Shown: piece after piece, positions 39,132 to 49,061 of the stretch
Layout of the letters: each line of letters starts with the position of its first letter
Position numbering within the stretch: the stretch's first letter is position 1
Source of the DNA: Moesziomyces globuligerus
Lineage: Eukaryota; Basidiomycota; Ustilaginomycetes; Ustilaginales; Ustilaginaceae
Direction of reading: 5' to 3'
Assembly: GCA_030849465.1 (NCBI GenBank)
Contig: JARVLF010000017.1
Location: 248,001-312,000, forward strand
DNA: 64,000 nucleotides
Translations under genes and position numbers: made by a program
Notes under the pieces: generated by a model
What the model saw: only the letters and a program-made list of their open reading frames with translations
The model's database searches: none
What the model was told of the DNA's origin: nothing

Positions 39132-40298
39132 GCTGTGCGCTAGACGGCAGTTTGGCAGCTCATGTCGAGTTGGTTAGCCGCTCGATGTTGCAGGTGGTGA
39201 TGGCGGCAGGACGTCAATCGCGACTCGAGCTGAGCCTTGAGCGGCAGCATCCCATGCAGGGTCCACGCAGCAGCTGTTCAGGGCAGCGAAGATCCTCAGC
39301 GAGAGCCATGAAATCGGCGGAGCAGAAAAATCCGCCGATGGACGTCCCAACACTTCCGTGCGGGAAGGGGTGAGTGGGTGTCGTCTCGAGACGCGTCTCG
39401 TTGGCCCTCCTGGCCACGGGAGACCAACACCATGCAGAGGGCAGCGACGCTTTGCAGCACACGCTCGTGGCCCATCTCCTACTGCATCGGCGATGTCCAG
39501 GCTCGATCCAGTCGTGTATAGATCGACGTGCTGCTTCGCGGCTGCCTCGGAACATCCGGAATGGATCTGGCACGGAGCGATGGTTGAGTCGCCGCGACTC
39601 AGGGGCGGGCGTGGGAGCGAGCGAGACTCCAGACGCGCCCCTGTCTGTGTCCGCCGGGCTTTGTTTGGGTGCTGTGTTGCGGCTTTGAATTTCAAACGGC
39701 ACCGCCGCCGCTTTTTTTGAAATGCGCCAAATCGAGTTTAGGGGCGCGTGTTGGTCCAGGATGAACCCTTTCTCGCTGCTCCAAAATTGGACGGCCCGAG
39801 TGCGCTTTGCTTTGCGCTCGTCCACGGCGCGTGCGCGCAAAGTGGAGATCAGGCGGAAGCCCAGCGGGGCGCGAGTCAGGAGGCTAAGTGTTGTTCTACG
39901 CCCGGCCTCGCAGGCTGCACCAGCTGCAGCCCACTTGCCAGAGCACAGCCGGGACGATCAAGGCGGCGGGCGGCCTTGTGGAGTCGACCGACGAGCCAAA
40001 AGAGTGCAGTCCTGTGCAGCCATGAAGGCAGAACCACAATCTACTGTGCGAAAGCCTGCTGCCTCCTCTGTCCCGGCCACCACCACTCTCCTTTGCTCCT
40101 TCAACTGCATCTTCCCGCCTAATCACCAGCGTCCCTCTTTATTCGTCTCGGATCCCGCGACCACGCCTTGCTGCGTCTACCGCTCACTCGACGAGCACAA
40201 CAGTCTGCTCGACTGGGCAGCCTAACCACAATCCGTCAAGCAGCCACTCAAGTATTCAAGCTCACGCGCGGTTCCTCGCCACCATCACCGTCGCCACC
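39132..40298. promoter_or_regulatory. Divergent region between CIR-N-like/fan1 and myosin II
   Basis: 1.17 kb with no supported gene. A perfect 14-bp palindrome with ACGCGT core (CGAGACGCGTCTCG, 39387-39400) lies about 260 bp upstream of the CIR-N-like ATG. On the myosin side the last 250 bp are C/T-rich and end in a strong CCACCATGG context. Confidence 0.5.
39387..39400. promoter_or_regulatory. 14-bp palindrome with MCB-type core
   Basis: CGAGACGCGTCTCG is a perfect dyad centred on ACGCGT, the MluI cell-cycle box bound by MBF/DSC1 in yeasts. Its position fits the promoter of the CIR-N-like/fan1 unit. Function is inferred. Confidence 0.45.
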
Positions 40299-43200
40299 AT
40301 GGTCGACGTCGTTCGCACAAAGTCTCACCTCTTCCGTCCATCACACCGCTCCTCTCCTTCCGCAGACGCGAGCAATGCTGCACAGCTGGCCGCAGCCATG
40401 CCCCGTCCTGCTCGCGGCGTCGGTCAATCTGCCTCCGATGCGGCCTCCGCCGCCGAATTCGCCTCCAAGAAGTTTGTCTGGATCCCGGATCCAACTCTCG
40501 GCTATGTCTCGGGATGGGTGATCAAGGAACAGGACGGCGGCGACACCTCGCTCTGCGCTTTGCAAGACGGCTCCAACCGTACCCTGCCCACCTTCGAGCT
40601 CAGCAAGATGAACCCGCCCAAGTTCGACAAGGTCGAGGACATCGCCGATCTCACTTTCCTCAACGAGGCCAGCGTCGTTCACAACTTGCGGCAACGCTAC
40701 TTCAGCTCCCTCATCTACACCTACTCTGGTCTCTTCCTCGTCGCTGTCAATCCATACCACACACTACCCATCTACACCGATGCCATTGTCGCCGCATACA
40801 AAGGTCGCAGGCGCGAGGAGAACGCCCCTCACGTCTTTGCTCTGGCCGACGAGGCCATGCGCAACATGATCGACAACCGCGAGAACCAGAGTCTCCTCAT
40901 CACCGGCGAGTCCGGCGCAGGCAAGACCGAAAACACAAAGAAGGTCATCCAGTACCTCGCTGCCATCGCCGCCGATCCTACCGCCAACGCTTCCCATTCG
41001 CCAGCAAGCACCCTCACTCCGTCTTCCTCTCGCGAAGTTCTGGATCGCATCAACGGTATCGCACCCGTGTCGACCAAACGCCTCGGCCTCCTCGAACGCC
41101 AGATCCTCCAGGCAAACCCCATTCTCGAGGCGTTCGGAAACGCTCAGACCATCCGCAACAACAACTCCAGTCGTTTCGGCAAGTTCGTCCGCATCGAGTT
41201 CACCTCGGTCGGCGCCATTGCAGGCGCCAACATTGACTGGTACCTCCTCGAAAAGAGCCGAGTCGCCATTCGCAGCGAGAACGAACGAAGCTTCCACATC
41301 TTCTACCAGCTCCTCCGCGGTGCCGACCCCGAGCTCAAGCACAAACTCCTTCTCTCCAACACTCCGGATGACTATGCCTACCTCAAGGGCACCCGCAAGG
41401 ACGTCGAGGGCGTCGACGATCGCGCAGAGTGGAAGCTCCTCCGCGACGCCATGGACACGGTCGGCTTTACGCCCGACGAGCAGCTCAATCTCTTCAGAGT
41501 CGCTGCAGCCATCCTCCAAATCGGCAATCTTCAGCTCGCAACCGACCGCTCGGAGCAGGCCCGCATCACCAACATGCCCCAGGTCGAGAAGATCTGCCAC
41601 GTCCTCGGTCTTCCCGAGCAGGAATTCACAAAGGCGCTCCTCCGTCCGCGTGTCAAGGCCGGTCGCGAGTGGGTCACCTCGTCTCGTACCATGCGACAGG
41701 TCTCCGAAGAGATGGCCGCGCTCAGCAAGACGCTTTATGAGAAGGCCTTCGGTTGGCTCGTCGACCGCATCAACAAGGCGCTTGACCGCCCCACCAGCAA
41801 GAGCAGCTTCATCGGCGTCCTCGATATCGCCGGTTTCGAGATCTTCGAGGTTAACAGCTTCGAGCAGCTCTGCATCAACTACACAAACGAGAAGCTCCAG
41901 CAATTCTTCAACCACCACATGTTCGTGCTCGAGCAGGAGGAGTATGCCCGCGAAAATATCGAGTGGGACTTTGTCAACTTTGGCCTCGATCTCCAGCCCA
42001 CCATCGACCTCATCGAGTCCACCACGCCGATCGGCATCCTCTCGTGTCTCGACGAAGAGTGCATCATGCCCAAGGCCACGGATCTAACCTTCACCGAGAA
42101 GCTCAACCGCATCTGGGGCATCAACAAGGACGGCTCCGCCATGGACGCTCAGGGCGCTGCCATCGCTGCCGAGAAAGGTGTTGCTCATGGCTCGACCAAG
42201 TTTGCCAAGACCCGCTTTGCTCAGGGCTTCACCGTCAAGCACTACGCTGGTGATGTCGAGTATCGCACCGACGGCTGGTTGGACAAGAACAAGGACCCGC
42301 TCAACGACAACCTCACTCGCGTCATGTCCGAGTCCACCGACCGCTTCATCGCCTCCCTCTTTGCCGAGTACGCCGAGGTCGACGAAGAGACTTCGCTGGC
42401 CAGCGCGCCAAAACGTCGTGTTAAGCGCGGTGCCTTCCGCACGGTCGGCCAGAGGCACAAGGAGCAGCTCAACTCGCTCATGGGCCAGCTTGCCTCCACT
42501 CAGCCACACTTCGTCCGCTGCATCGTGCCCAACCCGGAGAAGAAGCCCGGCAAGATGGACGTGCCGCTGGTGCTCGAGCAGCTGCGATGCAACGGTGTAT
42601 TGGAAGGCATCCGCATCGCTCGTCTCGGTTACCCGAACCGTCTCCTCTTTTCCGAATTTAGGAATCGCTACGAGGTCCTCACGCCCGGCATCATCCCGCC
42701 TGGATACATGGATGGCCGCAAGGCATGCCAGAGGATGGTCGAGTCGCTCGACCTCGACAAGTCCACCTTCAAGATCGGCACATCCAAGATCTTCTTCAAG
42801 GCGGGCGTGCTCGCCGAGATGGAGGAGCGCCGCGACTCGCACCTGTACGACATCTTCAGCCGCTTTGGCGCCGCATGTCGCATGTACACGGCGCGAAGGC
42901 AGATGAAGAAAATCCTCAACCGCGCAGCCGCGGTCCGGACCGTGCAGCGAAACGCACGGCTCTACGTCGAGCTCCGCGAATGGCCCTGGTGGCAGCTGTA
43001 CACGCGTGTCCGACCTCTGCTCACGGCGACGCGCCACGACGAGGAGCTCAAGCGCAAGCAGCTCGAGCTCGCCATGGTCACCGAGAGGGCCGAGCGCGAC
43101 CAGAAGGAGCGTGAAGCTCTCGAGGCGCTCAAGTTCCAGCTCGAGGCGGAAAAGCGCAGGATCGAGGAGCAGCTCGAGAGCGAACGCTCGCTGCTGCTCG

Positions 43201-45800
43201 ACAAGGACCAGCTGCTGGCCAGGTCCAAGGAGCGCGAGGCGGCGCTCGAGGAGGACCTCGCAGCGCTGCAGGGCGATGTGGATCTGCTCGAAGGCCAGCT
43301 CGAGAAGGCGATGGCCGCCCAGAAGGCGACGGAGCAGGCGCACGCTGAGCTCAAGACCGCCTTCGACCAGGCGGCAGAGCACCTGCTGCGTCTCGAGGCC
43401 GAGCAGAAGGCATGGAAGGACAAGGAGGACACCTTCATGCGTGATCTCAGCAAGCACACGTCCAACGCCGAGCAGTTCCGCGGTGAGCGCCAGGCCTTTG
43501 TCGCCGAGAAGGAAGGCCTGCAGCGAAAGCTCGAGGAGAAGGAGCAGGACTTCGACCGGGCACAGAAGCGCATGCTCGCAGCGGTGCAAGAGGTTGAGGC
43601 CAAGCTCATGGCTGAAGTCAAGGGCCGCGAAGAGGAGCAGAAGCGCGCGGTGCAGCTCGAAGACCAGACCAGGCAGTCCTCCTACCAGTTCTCGGAGCTG
43701 CAGCGCGTCGCCGCAGGCCACGAGACTAGGGTCAAGGACAAGGAGCAAGAAGTGGCTGCGCTTCAGAAGCAGATGTCGGAGCTCTCGCGCGAACGTGAGG
43801 TGCTGACGAAGCAGGTCGCCGAGCTCAACGTCAAGCTCGACACGGCTGCCTTCGATCTCAAGTCGACAAGGGACGAGACGGCGAGCGTAGCCCAGGCCAA
43901 GGCAGCACTGCAGCGAGAGCTAGACGAGACCCGACGCCTGATGGAGGCCAAGAGCTCGGAGGACGTCAAGACCAAGGAGCTGCACCGCATGAAGGAGCAG
44001 GAGCTGCAGACGCTGCGCGAGCAGATGGGCAGCGTCCAGAAGGAGCTCTCCGAGACCAAGCACTCCACGCTCGAGCAGATCTCGGCGCTGCGTGCCGAGA
44101 TCGCGGCTGCGCAGAAGGAGGCCCAGACGCACGGCGCTGCACGCAAGGACGCCGAGGAGCAGGTGCGTGCTGCCGAGACGCGCGTGCGCGACGCGGACGG
44201 CAAGGTCGCTGCGGCCGAGACAGCCAAGCACGAGGCCGAGAGACTCCTGGGCGAGGCGCAGAGCAAGTCGGCGGTGATCAACCGCGGTCTGCAGGACGCG
44301 CTGAAGAACAAGGATACGCTCGAGAGGCAGATTCAGGCAGCGACGGTCAAGCACCAGGACCTCGAGGATGCGCTGTTGGAGCTCGAGAGGCGCGAGGCCG
44401 GGTGGAAGCTCAAGACGGATCAGGTGGCGACCGAGTTGAGCGCCGAGTCCAAACGTAGGGAGTTGCTGGAGCAGGCGCACAAGCAGGCCGAGCGCAACGC
44501 CAACAGCCTCCAGCAGCTCGTTGCGGGCAAGGACAAGGAGCTAAGCGGGCTCAAGCACGAGCTGACGCTCGCCCAGCAGGAGGTGCGGAAGCTGCAGTCG
44601 ATGCAGAACAAGACCATCGTCGAGCACGTGCACGTGCTCGAGGAGGCCAAGAAGTACACGGACCGTCAGCTGCAGGATGCGCAGGCCAAGCTGCAGGAGC
44701 TCGCACACTACACCAAGACGCTGGAGAAGAGCAAGACGCGGCTGGTGACGGAGAACGAGGACCTGACGCGCGAAGTGACCCGGCTCCAGCGCGCTGGTGG
44801 CGGCGCGAGTGCACCTTCCCCGACCGTCAGCAACGGGCTGCGCGGAGCCGTTACGACGTACGGCAACGTAGCGCCGAGCAGCGGGGACAAGGCGGTGAAG
44901 AAGCTCGAGGACAAGGTAGCCGAGCTGACCGGGGCGGTGCGGCAGGCGCAGCAGCAGCGAGACGAGGCGCTGTCGAATGCGAGGCGGAAGGATCTGCAGG
45001 CCGACGAGATGGTCAGCCGCACGCGGAGGCAGTACGAGCAGCACATCCAGGAGCTGGAGCGTCAGCTCAAAAACTCGCAGATCGCGCGGAGCACGACGAT
45101 GACCAACCTCGAGGAGCTGGTCCTTGCGGGCCATGGGTCGCCGCAAGTGACCGGTGGGCCCTCGGACGGACTCCGGCATCAGATCCTTGACGAGCTGCGT
45201 AGGGGCCACGAGGAGCTGGAGCAAGACATTACGGCCAAGAGCGATCTGCTGCGCTCGCACAAGATGCCGACCAAGGCCGCGCCTGTGGTCTCGGCGCGCG
45301 GGTCGAGCAGCTACTACGTCTACGGCGACAAGAAGGGGCATGCGGTGCATACGGCGAGCAACGGATCCAGCAGCAGTGCGGCGAGTGCGTCGAGTGCCGA
45401 GCTTGAGGCCAAGCTCGCAGAGACGCAGCGGGCGTATTCGGACTCTGTGGCGCAGCAGCGTCAGGCGCAGGCGCACATGGCGCAGCTCGTCAACCAGATC
45501 CGCGATCTGCAAGCTGGACTCGACGAGAGCGAGCTCAAGTACGACCAGCTCGCGGCGGCGTATCAGAGCCTGATCCACGAGGCCGGCGTCGACGAGAGCA
45601 TGATCGCCAAGCTCCAGCAGACGCTAGAGAAGTACAAGAGCCAAGCAGATAAACACATGGAAAACTGGCGCAAGACGACGGTCGAACTCGAAAAACACAC
45701 CGCCTCGCTCCGCAGCCAGTCCGGTAGAAGGCCCGGAAGCATCCCGCCCGAGATGGTCGGAGGCATGAGTCCCACTCGCACCCAACTCAGCATGCGCTAA
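40299..45800 (+). CDS. Myosin II heavy chain (conventional, cytokinetic)
   Basis: 1833 residues in one exon, with ATG in a perfect CCACCATGG context. A motor domain spans about 55-840: P-loop GESGAGKT at 203-210, switch I NNNSSRFGKF, switch II DIAGFEIFEVNSFEQLCINYTNE, and the actin-binding QLNSLMGQLASTQPHFVRCIVPN. A neck with two degenerate IQ motifs follows. The class II hallmark WPWWQLYTRVRPLL lies at about 893. About 800 residues of continuous coiled coil follow (heptads rich in Glu, Lys, Leu), then a short non-helical tail. There is no DIL cargo domain, excluding class V. Role: bipolar filaments of the contractile ring. A roughly 35-residue Ser/Thr/Pro-rich insertion (about 226-250) enlarges loop 1 near the nucleotide pocket. 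Confidence 0.95.
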   Translation: MVDVVRTKSHLFRPSHRSSPSADASNAAQLAAAMPRPARGVGQSASDAASAAEFASKKFVWIPDPTLGYVSGWVIKEQDGGDTSLCALQDGSNRTLPTFELSKMNPPKFDKVEDIADLTFLNEASVVHNLRQRYFSSLIYTYSGLFLVAVNPYHTLPIYTDAIVAAYKGRRREENAPHVFALADEAMRNMIDNRENQSLLITGESGAGKTENTKKVIQYLAAIAADPTANASHSPASTLTPSSSREVLDRINGIAPVSTKRLGLLERQILQANPILEAFGNAQTIRNNNSSRFGKFVRIEFTSVGAIAGANIDWYLLEKSRVAIRSENERSFHIFYQLLRGADPELKHKLLLSNTPDDYAYLKGTRKDVEGVDDRAEWKLLRDAMDTVGFTPDEQLNLFRVAAAILQIGNLQLATDRSEQARITNMPQVEKICHVLGLPEQEFTKALLRPRVKAGREWVTSSRTMRQVSEEMAALSKTLYEKAFGWLVDRINKALDRPTSKSSFIGVLDIAGFEIFEVNSFEQLCINYTNEKLQQFFNHHMFVLEQEEYARENIEWDFVNFGLDLQPTIDLIESTTPIGILSCLDEECIMPKATDLTFTEKLNRIWGINKDGSAMDAQGAAIAAEKGVAHGSTKFAKTRFAQGFTVKHYAGDVEYRTDGWLDKNKDPLNDNLTRVMSESTDRFIASLFAEYAEVDEETSLASAPKRRVKRGAFRTVGQRHKEQLNSLMGQLASTQPHFVRCIVPNPEKKPGKMDVPLVLEQLRCNGVLEGIRIARLGYPNRLLFSEFRNRYEVLTPGIIPPGYMDGRKACQRMVESLDLDKSTFKIGTSKIFFKAGVLAEMEERRDSHLYDIFSRFGAACRMYTARRQMKKILNRAAAVRTVQRNARLYVELREWPWWQLYTRVRPLLTATRHDEELKRKQLELAMVTERAERDQKEREALEALKFQLEAEKRRIEEQLESERSLLLDKDQLLARSKEREAALEEDLAALQGDVDLLEGQLEKAMAAQKATEQAHAELKTAFDQAAEHLLRLEAEQKAWKDKEDTFMRDLSKHTSNAEQFRGERQAFVAEKEGLQRKLEEKEQDFDRAQKRMLAAVQEVEAKLMAEVKGREEEQKRAVQLEDQTRQSSYQFSELQRVAAGHETRVKDKEQEVAALQKQMSELSREREVLTKQVAELNVKLDTAAFDLKSTRDETASVAQAKAALQRELDETRRLMEAKSSEDVKTKELHRMKEQELQTLREQMGSVQKELSETKHSTLEQISALRAEIAAAQKEAQTHGAARKDAEEQVRAAETRVRDADGKVAAAETAKHEAERLLGEAQSKSAVINRGLQDALKNKDTLERQIQAATVKHQDLEDALLELERREAGWKLKTDQVATELSAESKRRELLEQAHKQAERNANSLQQLVAGKDKELSGLKHELTLAQQEVRKLQSMQNKTIVEHVHVLEEAKKYTDRQLQDAQAKLQELAHYTKTLEKSKTRLVTENEDLTREVTRLQRAGGGASAPSPTVSNGLRGAVTTYGNVAPSSGDKAVKKLEDKVAELTGAVRQAQQQRDEALSNARRKDLQADEMVSRTRRQYEQHIQELERQLKNSQIARSTTMTNLEELVLAGHGSPQVTGGPSDGLRHQILDELRRGHEELEQDITAKSDLLRSHKMPTKAAPVVSARGSSSYYVYGDKKGHAVHTASNGSSSSAASASSAELEAKLAETQRAYSDSVAQQRQAQAHMAQLVNQIRDLQAGLDESELKYDQLAAAYQSLIHEAGVDESMIAKLQQTLEKYKSQADKHMENWRKTTVELEKHTASLRSQSGRRPGSIPPEMVGGMSPTRTQLSMR

Positions 45801-46028
45801 ACACTGGGGTCTTCGGATCCCGCATCATACACAATTCACATCCATTCCGTTAAGTTACGACATCGGTTCCCATCACGCCACACGACTCGTCTGTAGATTA
45901 GCCCCGCGCCGCGCACACGCTTGATGCTGCACAGAATCGACTTTGATTTCCCTCCACACGACCAGCCCGCGAGGGTATGCAGCTTGAACCACGTGCTTAG
46001 ATTGCAGTGTCTGGGGATGGGGGTGGTT

Positions 46029-49000
46029 CTATTCGGTGAGTTCGCGGTCGAGGAGACGCTGGAGGGTGGATTGTTTCCAGGTGGGGAGCTGTGCATCGAG
46101 CGTGTCGAAGATGTGGTGTTCCTGGACGGCGTACTGCTCGTAGATGTAGTCGGTGGGCATGATCTCGTCCGCCTTTGGATCTGCTCGAGGTTCGGACGCC
46201 AGCGAACTGTTTCTCGTCGGAATGGCTACTCCGCCCGTATTCGCCTCGGCGACTTCGTCCAACGACTCGGTCGATGTTGTCGGGGGCGATGTCGGCACCG
46301 AAGCGCGCTTGGGCAGCACAGTGTCGATCTGGCCTGAGGCGATCTTGTCGCGTCTCCACACGGCGAGTGCTGCACGATTAGTGCCCCTGAGAATCGACTC
46401 TAGCTCCTCGGTATCCGGCACATACAGCCTCGATTCAAGCGTCTGGACCAGCGCCAAACAGACACGATAGATGACCGAATCCGTCTCATCCAGCAGGACC
46501 ACATCCCACAAGCGCATCACGGTGTCCACGTCCAGCCACTGCGTCCAGAGCGTCGCCACCCAGTCGCGCAGCACCACGCGGTACAGCTTGACATTGTGCG
46601 CCAGCAGGTTGGCATAGACCTTGGGCATCTGGTCCGCCAACAGCGTTTCGAGCACCCGCTCAAACCCGCGGATCTCCTTCTCCTTGGGCGGCAGCGTGTA
46701 CGCGCTACCGGGCTTGCGTGGAGACCGCGACGATGCAGCCTCATGCCCATCAGGGAGCTTGTTGGGAAGCAGCGAATAGAGCGCCTTGAGCCACGGTTTG
46801 GCATGTAGCAGGTTGAGCAGCGCGATAAACGCCGTGTTGATCGGCATGTTGATCAGCAGCACCGCCGCCAGACTCGCTGTACCCGCTTGGTAGATGTCGA
46901 TGCCACGTCGTGCATACACGCCTTCGGCCTCCGGCTCTTCCGACGAGGTCCCCGCCGCAGCGTCTTGGTCACACTCGCCCGACTTTCGCGAGGTAGACTC
47001 GGCGGGGAGCGAGGCCTTGTGGTCCGAAGGGCTGGTATGCTGATGCCGGCTCGCGGCCTGATCGGCGTCTCCGGCAGCTTCAAGGCCAGCCACCTGCTCC
47101 ATACGCACCAGCACGAACGCACGGCAGAGCCGCACCAAGTCCTCGTGCAGCGGACCATTTGACTGGAACAGCCTCAGACTCGGCAGAGCCTTACTTACGT
47201 CCTCCTCGATCTGCTGACGCACGCGGGACGGAATCGTGCTCACGGCCGAGCCTTCGCCCCTTTGCGCCGCTTTGCGCTCCGACTGCTCGAGCAGGTTGCG
47301 CGGCAGCATGAGCGGGTTGCCGATAGCGAGCGCCCAGACACGCCCACGAATGCTCGGCGGGGCACCCTGCCACCAGAGCTTGGCGAGCTCGGGGTCTTTG
47401 CGCGCACGCGACCAGGATGGGAGGATCTCTTTCTCCCATCGACCCAGCGCCTGCCGCTGTTCGTCTTGACGCCTGCGCTTGCGCTCCTCGTCCTCTTCGC
47501 GCTTCTTGCGCTCCTGCTCCTTGGCTGCCATCATCATGCGCTCGAAATCGGCGCGATGCTTGATCTCCTCGGTCTTGGGCTTGGCGGGAAGCGTGGTCAT
47601 GCGCGTCCTCGACTCGACCGGATCGTTCGAGGCATTGCTGGCGAACGACGACTTGCGCCGTTTCTTATCGTCGACCTGATCTGCTTTGTCGGACAAGCCC
47701 GGCGAGGTGGGAGGCTGGCTGCTCGACGTAGGCAAGGCCAGAGCAGCTTCGTTGCCCGTGGTCGTGGCCGACTTGGGCTCCTTGGCGGTCTCGGCAGCCT
47801 CGACGGCCTCTACTTCCTCTGACAGCGAGGCCGCTGCGCGTCCGGCTGCAGCCTGCTCATGCCTTGGCTCCGGAGCTGCCGCAGGACCTTGATGGGATGC
47901 CTGAGGAGCAGCGGAAGGGCCTGGATCTTCTTCCCGAGCCATGTCATCAGGAATGGTGCGAGGACTGAGGGGAATATCGGAGACGACGCTGATGTTTCCG
48001 TGCTCGTCCGCTGCAAGCAGAGCAGGTGCCGTGCTTGGCGGTACTTGGATTTTGAGGGGATTGGAGCGCTCATCGTGTGGACTGTGGCCATTTCGGGAGA
48101 CAAAGGATGCGCGGCGTGAAGGGCTGCGACTGGGGGAAGCGGTGGGGCTGGCGGCTCGGCTGGATGCGGCGCTCCTGCGGCCTCGGTATCGTCCCTCGAC
48201 GCCTCGATCGACCATTGGGCTTTCAGCGGCCCGACTTGTGCTTTCTCGGTCTGAGCCCAAGGGAGGACTGAGTTGGCTTGGTGCGGACGGGGAGTCGGCG
48301 GTTGGTGCGCTTTTTTGGGGAGGCTGGCCCGATGCCGCAGAGCTTGTTGTTGGCACATCGTGACTAGAGACGCTGTCACGGCGGATTTGCTCTGCGCTCC
48401 TGCCCGAGCCTGCAAAGGGATGGAGGGATGGCGACGCGGTGTCTGCGGTATTATCTGGCCCCGGAGCGTCGAGAGTGATGTCGACAAAGTTGAGATCCGC
48501 CTTGTCGATGGCAGGCGGGGCATCATGCGACTCGGGCCCGTACCGATGTGGCAGAGCAGAGTTGGTGGGTGTCAGCTGCGATTGTGTGGCAGTATTGTGA
48601 TGCGGGAAAGAGATGTCGGACTCCTCGTCTTCTTCAGCGATGGCGGACTGGAGTGAGGTGACTGCCAAGGAAGCCGCCAACCCATCGGCGGCATCGTCTT
48701 CGACGTTGTATTTTTTTGGTGGAACCGAGTCGATACGACGGTGCGCTGAATGAGCCAGGGCTGTCCTTTCTTTCGGTGCGGATGACGCAGTGATGGAAAT
48801 GTCGCCGTCCTCGTCGTCGTCGTCACGACCGCTTTCATCTATTGACGCGTAGTTGACATTATTAGTATCGAGTTGCTCCTCGTCAGGCACAGCATCTGCG
48901 CTTAGTCGGCGCGGAGATGTGTATGCAGCATCGACAGCATCACCAATGGATACTTGGACTTGGGCATCTTGCTCCTCGGCCGTACTGGGTGGGACGCCTT

Positions 49001-49061
49001 CAGGAGTCGCCGGCGCTGGTGGCTGTGCTGGCGGATTCGGTGGTGGACTTTCAGAGGACAT
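46029..49061 (-). CDS. TBC-domain (Rab-GAP-like) protein with altered finger motifs
   Basis: 1010 residues from the first ATG. The N-terminal half is disordered, acidic and Ser/Pro-rich. A Lys/Arg/Glu helix (about 480-520) precedes a TBC domain: WEKEILPSWSRARKDPELAKLWWQGAPPSIRGRVWALAIGN, EEDVSKALPSLRLFQSNGP, AVLLINMPINTAFIALLNLLHAKPW, LLADQMPKVYANLL, RLWDVVLLDE. It resembles the TBC1D12/14-like group. The arginine-finger motif IxxDxxR reads EEDVSK, so Lys624 replaces Arg. The glutamine-finger motif YxQG reads IYQAG, with Gln725 kept but the following Gly changed and one residue added. A low-complexity insertion splits the domain. Expected role: GAP or Rab-binding scaffold in membrane traffic. 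A GTG-started extension to 49283 has no ATG. Confidence 0.85.
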   Translation of the reverse strand: MSSESPPPNPPAQPPAPATPEGVPPSTAEEQDAQVQVSIGDAVDAAYTSPRRLSADAVPDEEQLDTNNVNYASIDESGRDDDDEDGDISITASSAPKERTALAHSAHRRIDSVPPKKYNVEDDAADGLAASLAVTSLQSAIAEEDEESDISFPHHNTATQSQLTPTNSALPHRYGPESHDAPPAIDKADLNFVDITLDAPGPDNTADTASPSLHPFAGSGRSAEQIRRDSVSSHDVPTTSSAASGQPPQKSAPTADSPSAPSQLSPPLGSDRESTSRAAESPMVDRGVEGRYRGRRSAASSRAASPTASPSRSPSRRASFVSRNGHSPHDERSNPLKIQVPPSTAPALLAADEHGNISVVSDIPLSPRTIPDDMAREEDPGPSAAPQASHQGPAAAPEPRHEQAAAGRAAASLSEEVEAVEAAETAKEPKSATTTGNEAALALPTSSSQPPTSPGLSDKADQVDDKKRRKSSFASNASNDPVESRTRMTTLPAKPKTEEIKHRADFERMMMAAKEQERKKREEDEERKRRRQDEQRQALGRWEKEILPSWSRARKDPELAKLWWQGAPPSIRGRVWALAIGNPLMLPRNLLEQSERKAAQRGEGSAVSTIPSRVRQQIEEDVSKALPSLRLFQSNGPLHEDLVRLCRAFVLVRMEQVAGLEAAGDADQAASRHQHTSPSDHKASLPAESTSRKSGECDQDAAAGTSSEEPEAEGVYARRGIDIYQAGTASLAAVLLINMPINTAFIALLNLLHAKPWLKALYSLLPNKLPDGHEAASSRSPRKPGSAYTLPPKEKEIRGFERVLETLLADQMPKVYANLLAHNVKLYRVVLRDWVATLWTQWLDVDTVMRLWDVVLLDETDSVIYRVCLALVQTLESRLYVPDTEELESILRGTNRAALAVWRRDKIASGQIDTVLPKRASVPTSPPTTSTESLDEVAEANTGGVAIPTRNSSLASEPRADPKADEIMPTDYIYEQYAVQEHHIFDTLDAQLPTWKQSTLQRLLDRELTE

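Noticed and set aside
42084..43748. 554-codon minus-strand ORF
   Set aside because: Antisense to the myosin II neck and coiled coil. The Leu-rich product mirrors Glu/Lys heptads read backwards.
40299..45800. Class V myosin identity
   Set aside because: There is no DIL cargo-binding domain and no six-IQ neck; the WPWW neck motif and long continuous coiled coil are class II features.
47192..47201. GTAAGT donor-like sequence inside the TBC domain
   Set aside because: The reading continues into well conserved TBC sequence (ALPSLRLFQSNGP) right after it, so using it as a splice site would destroy the domain.
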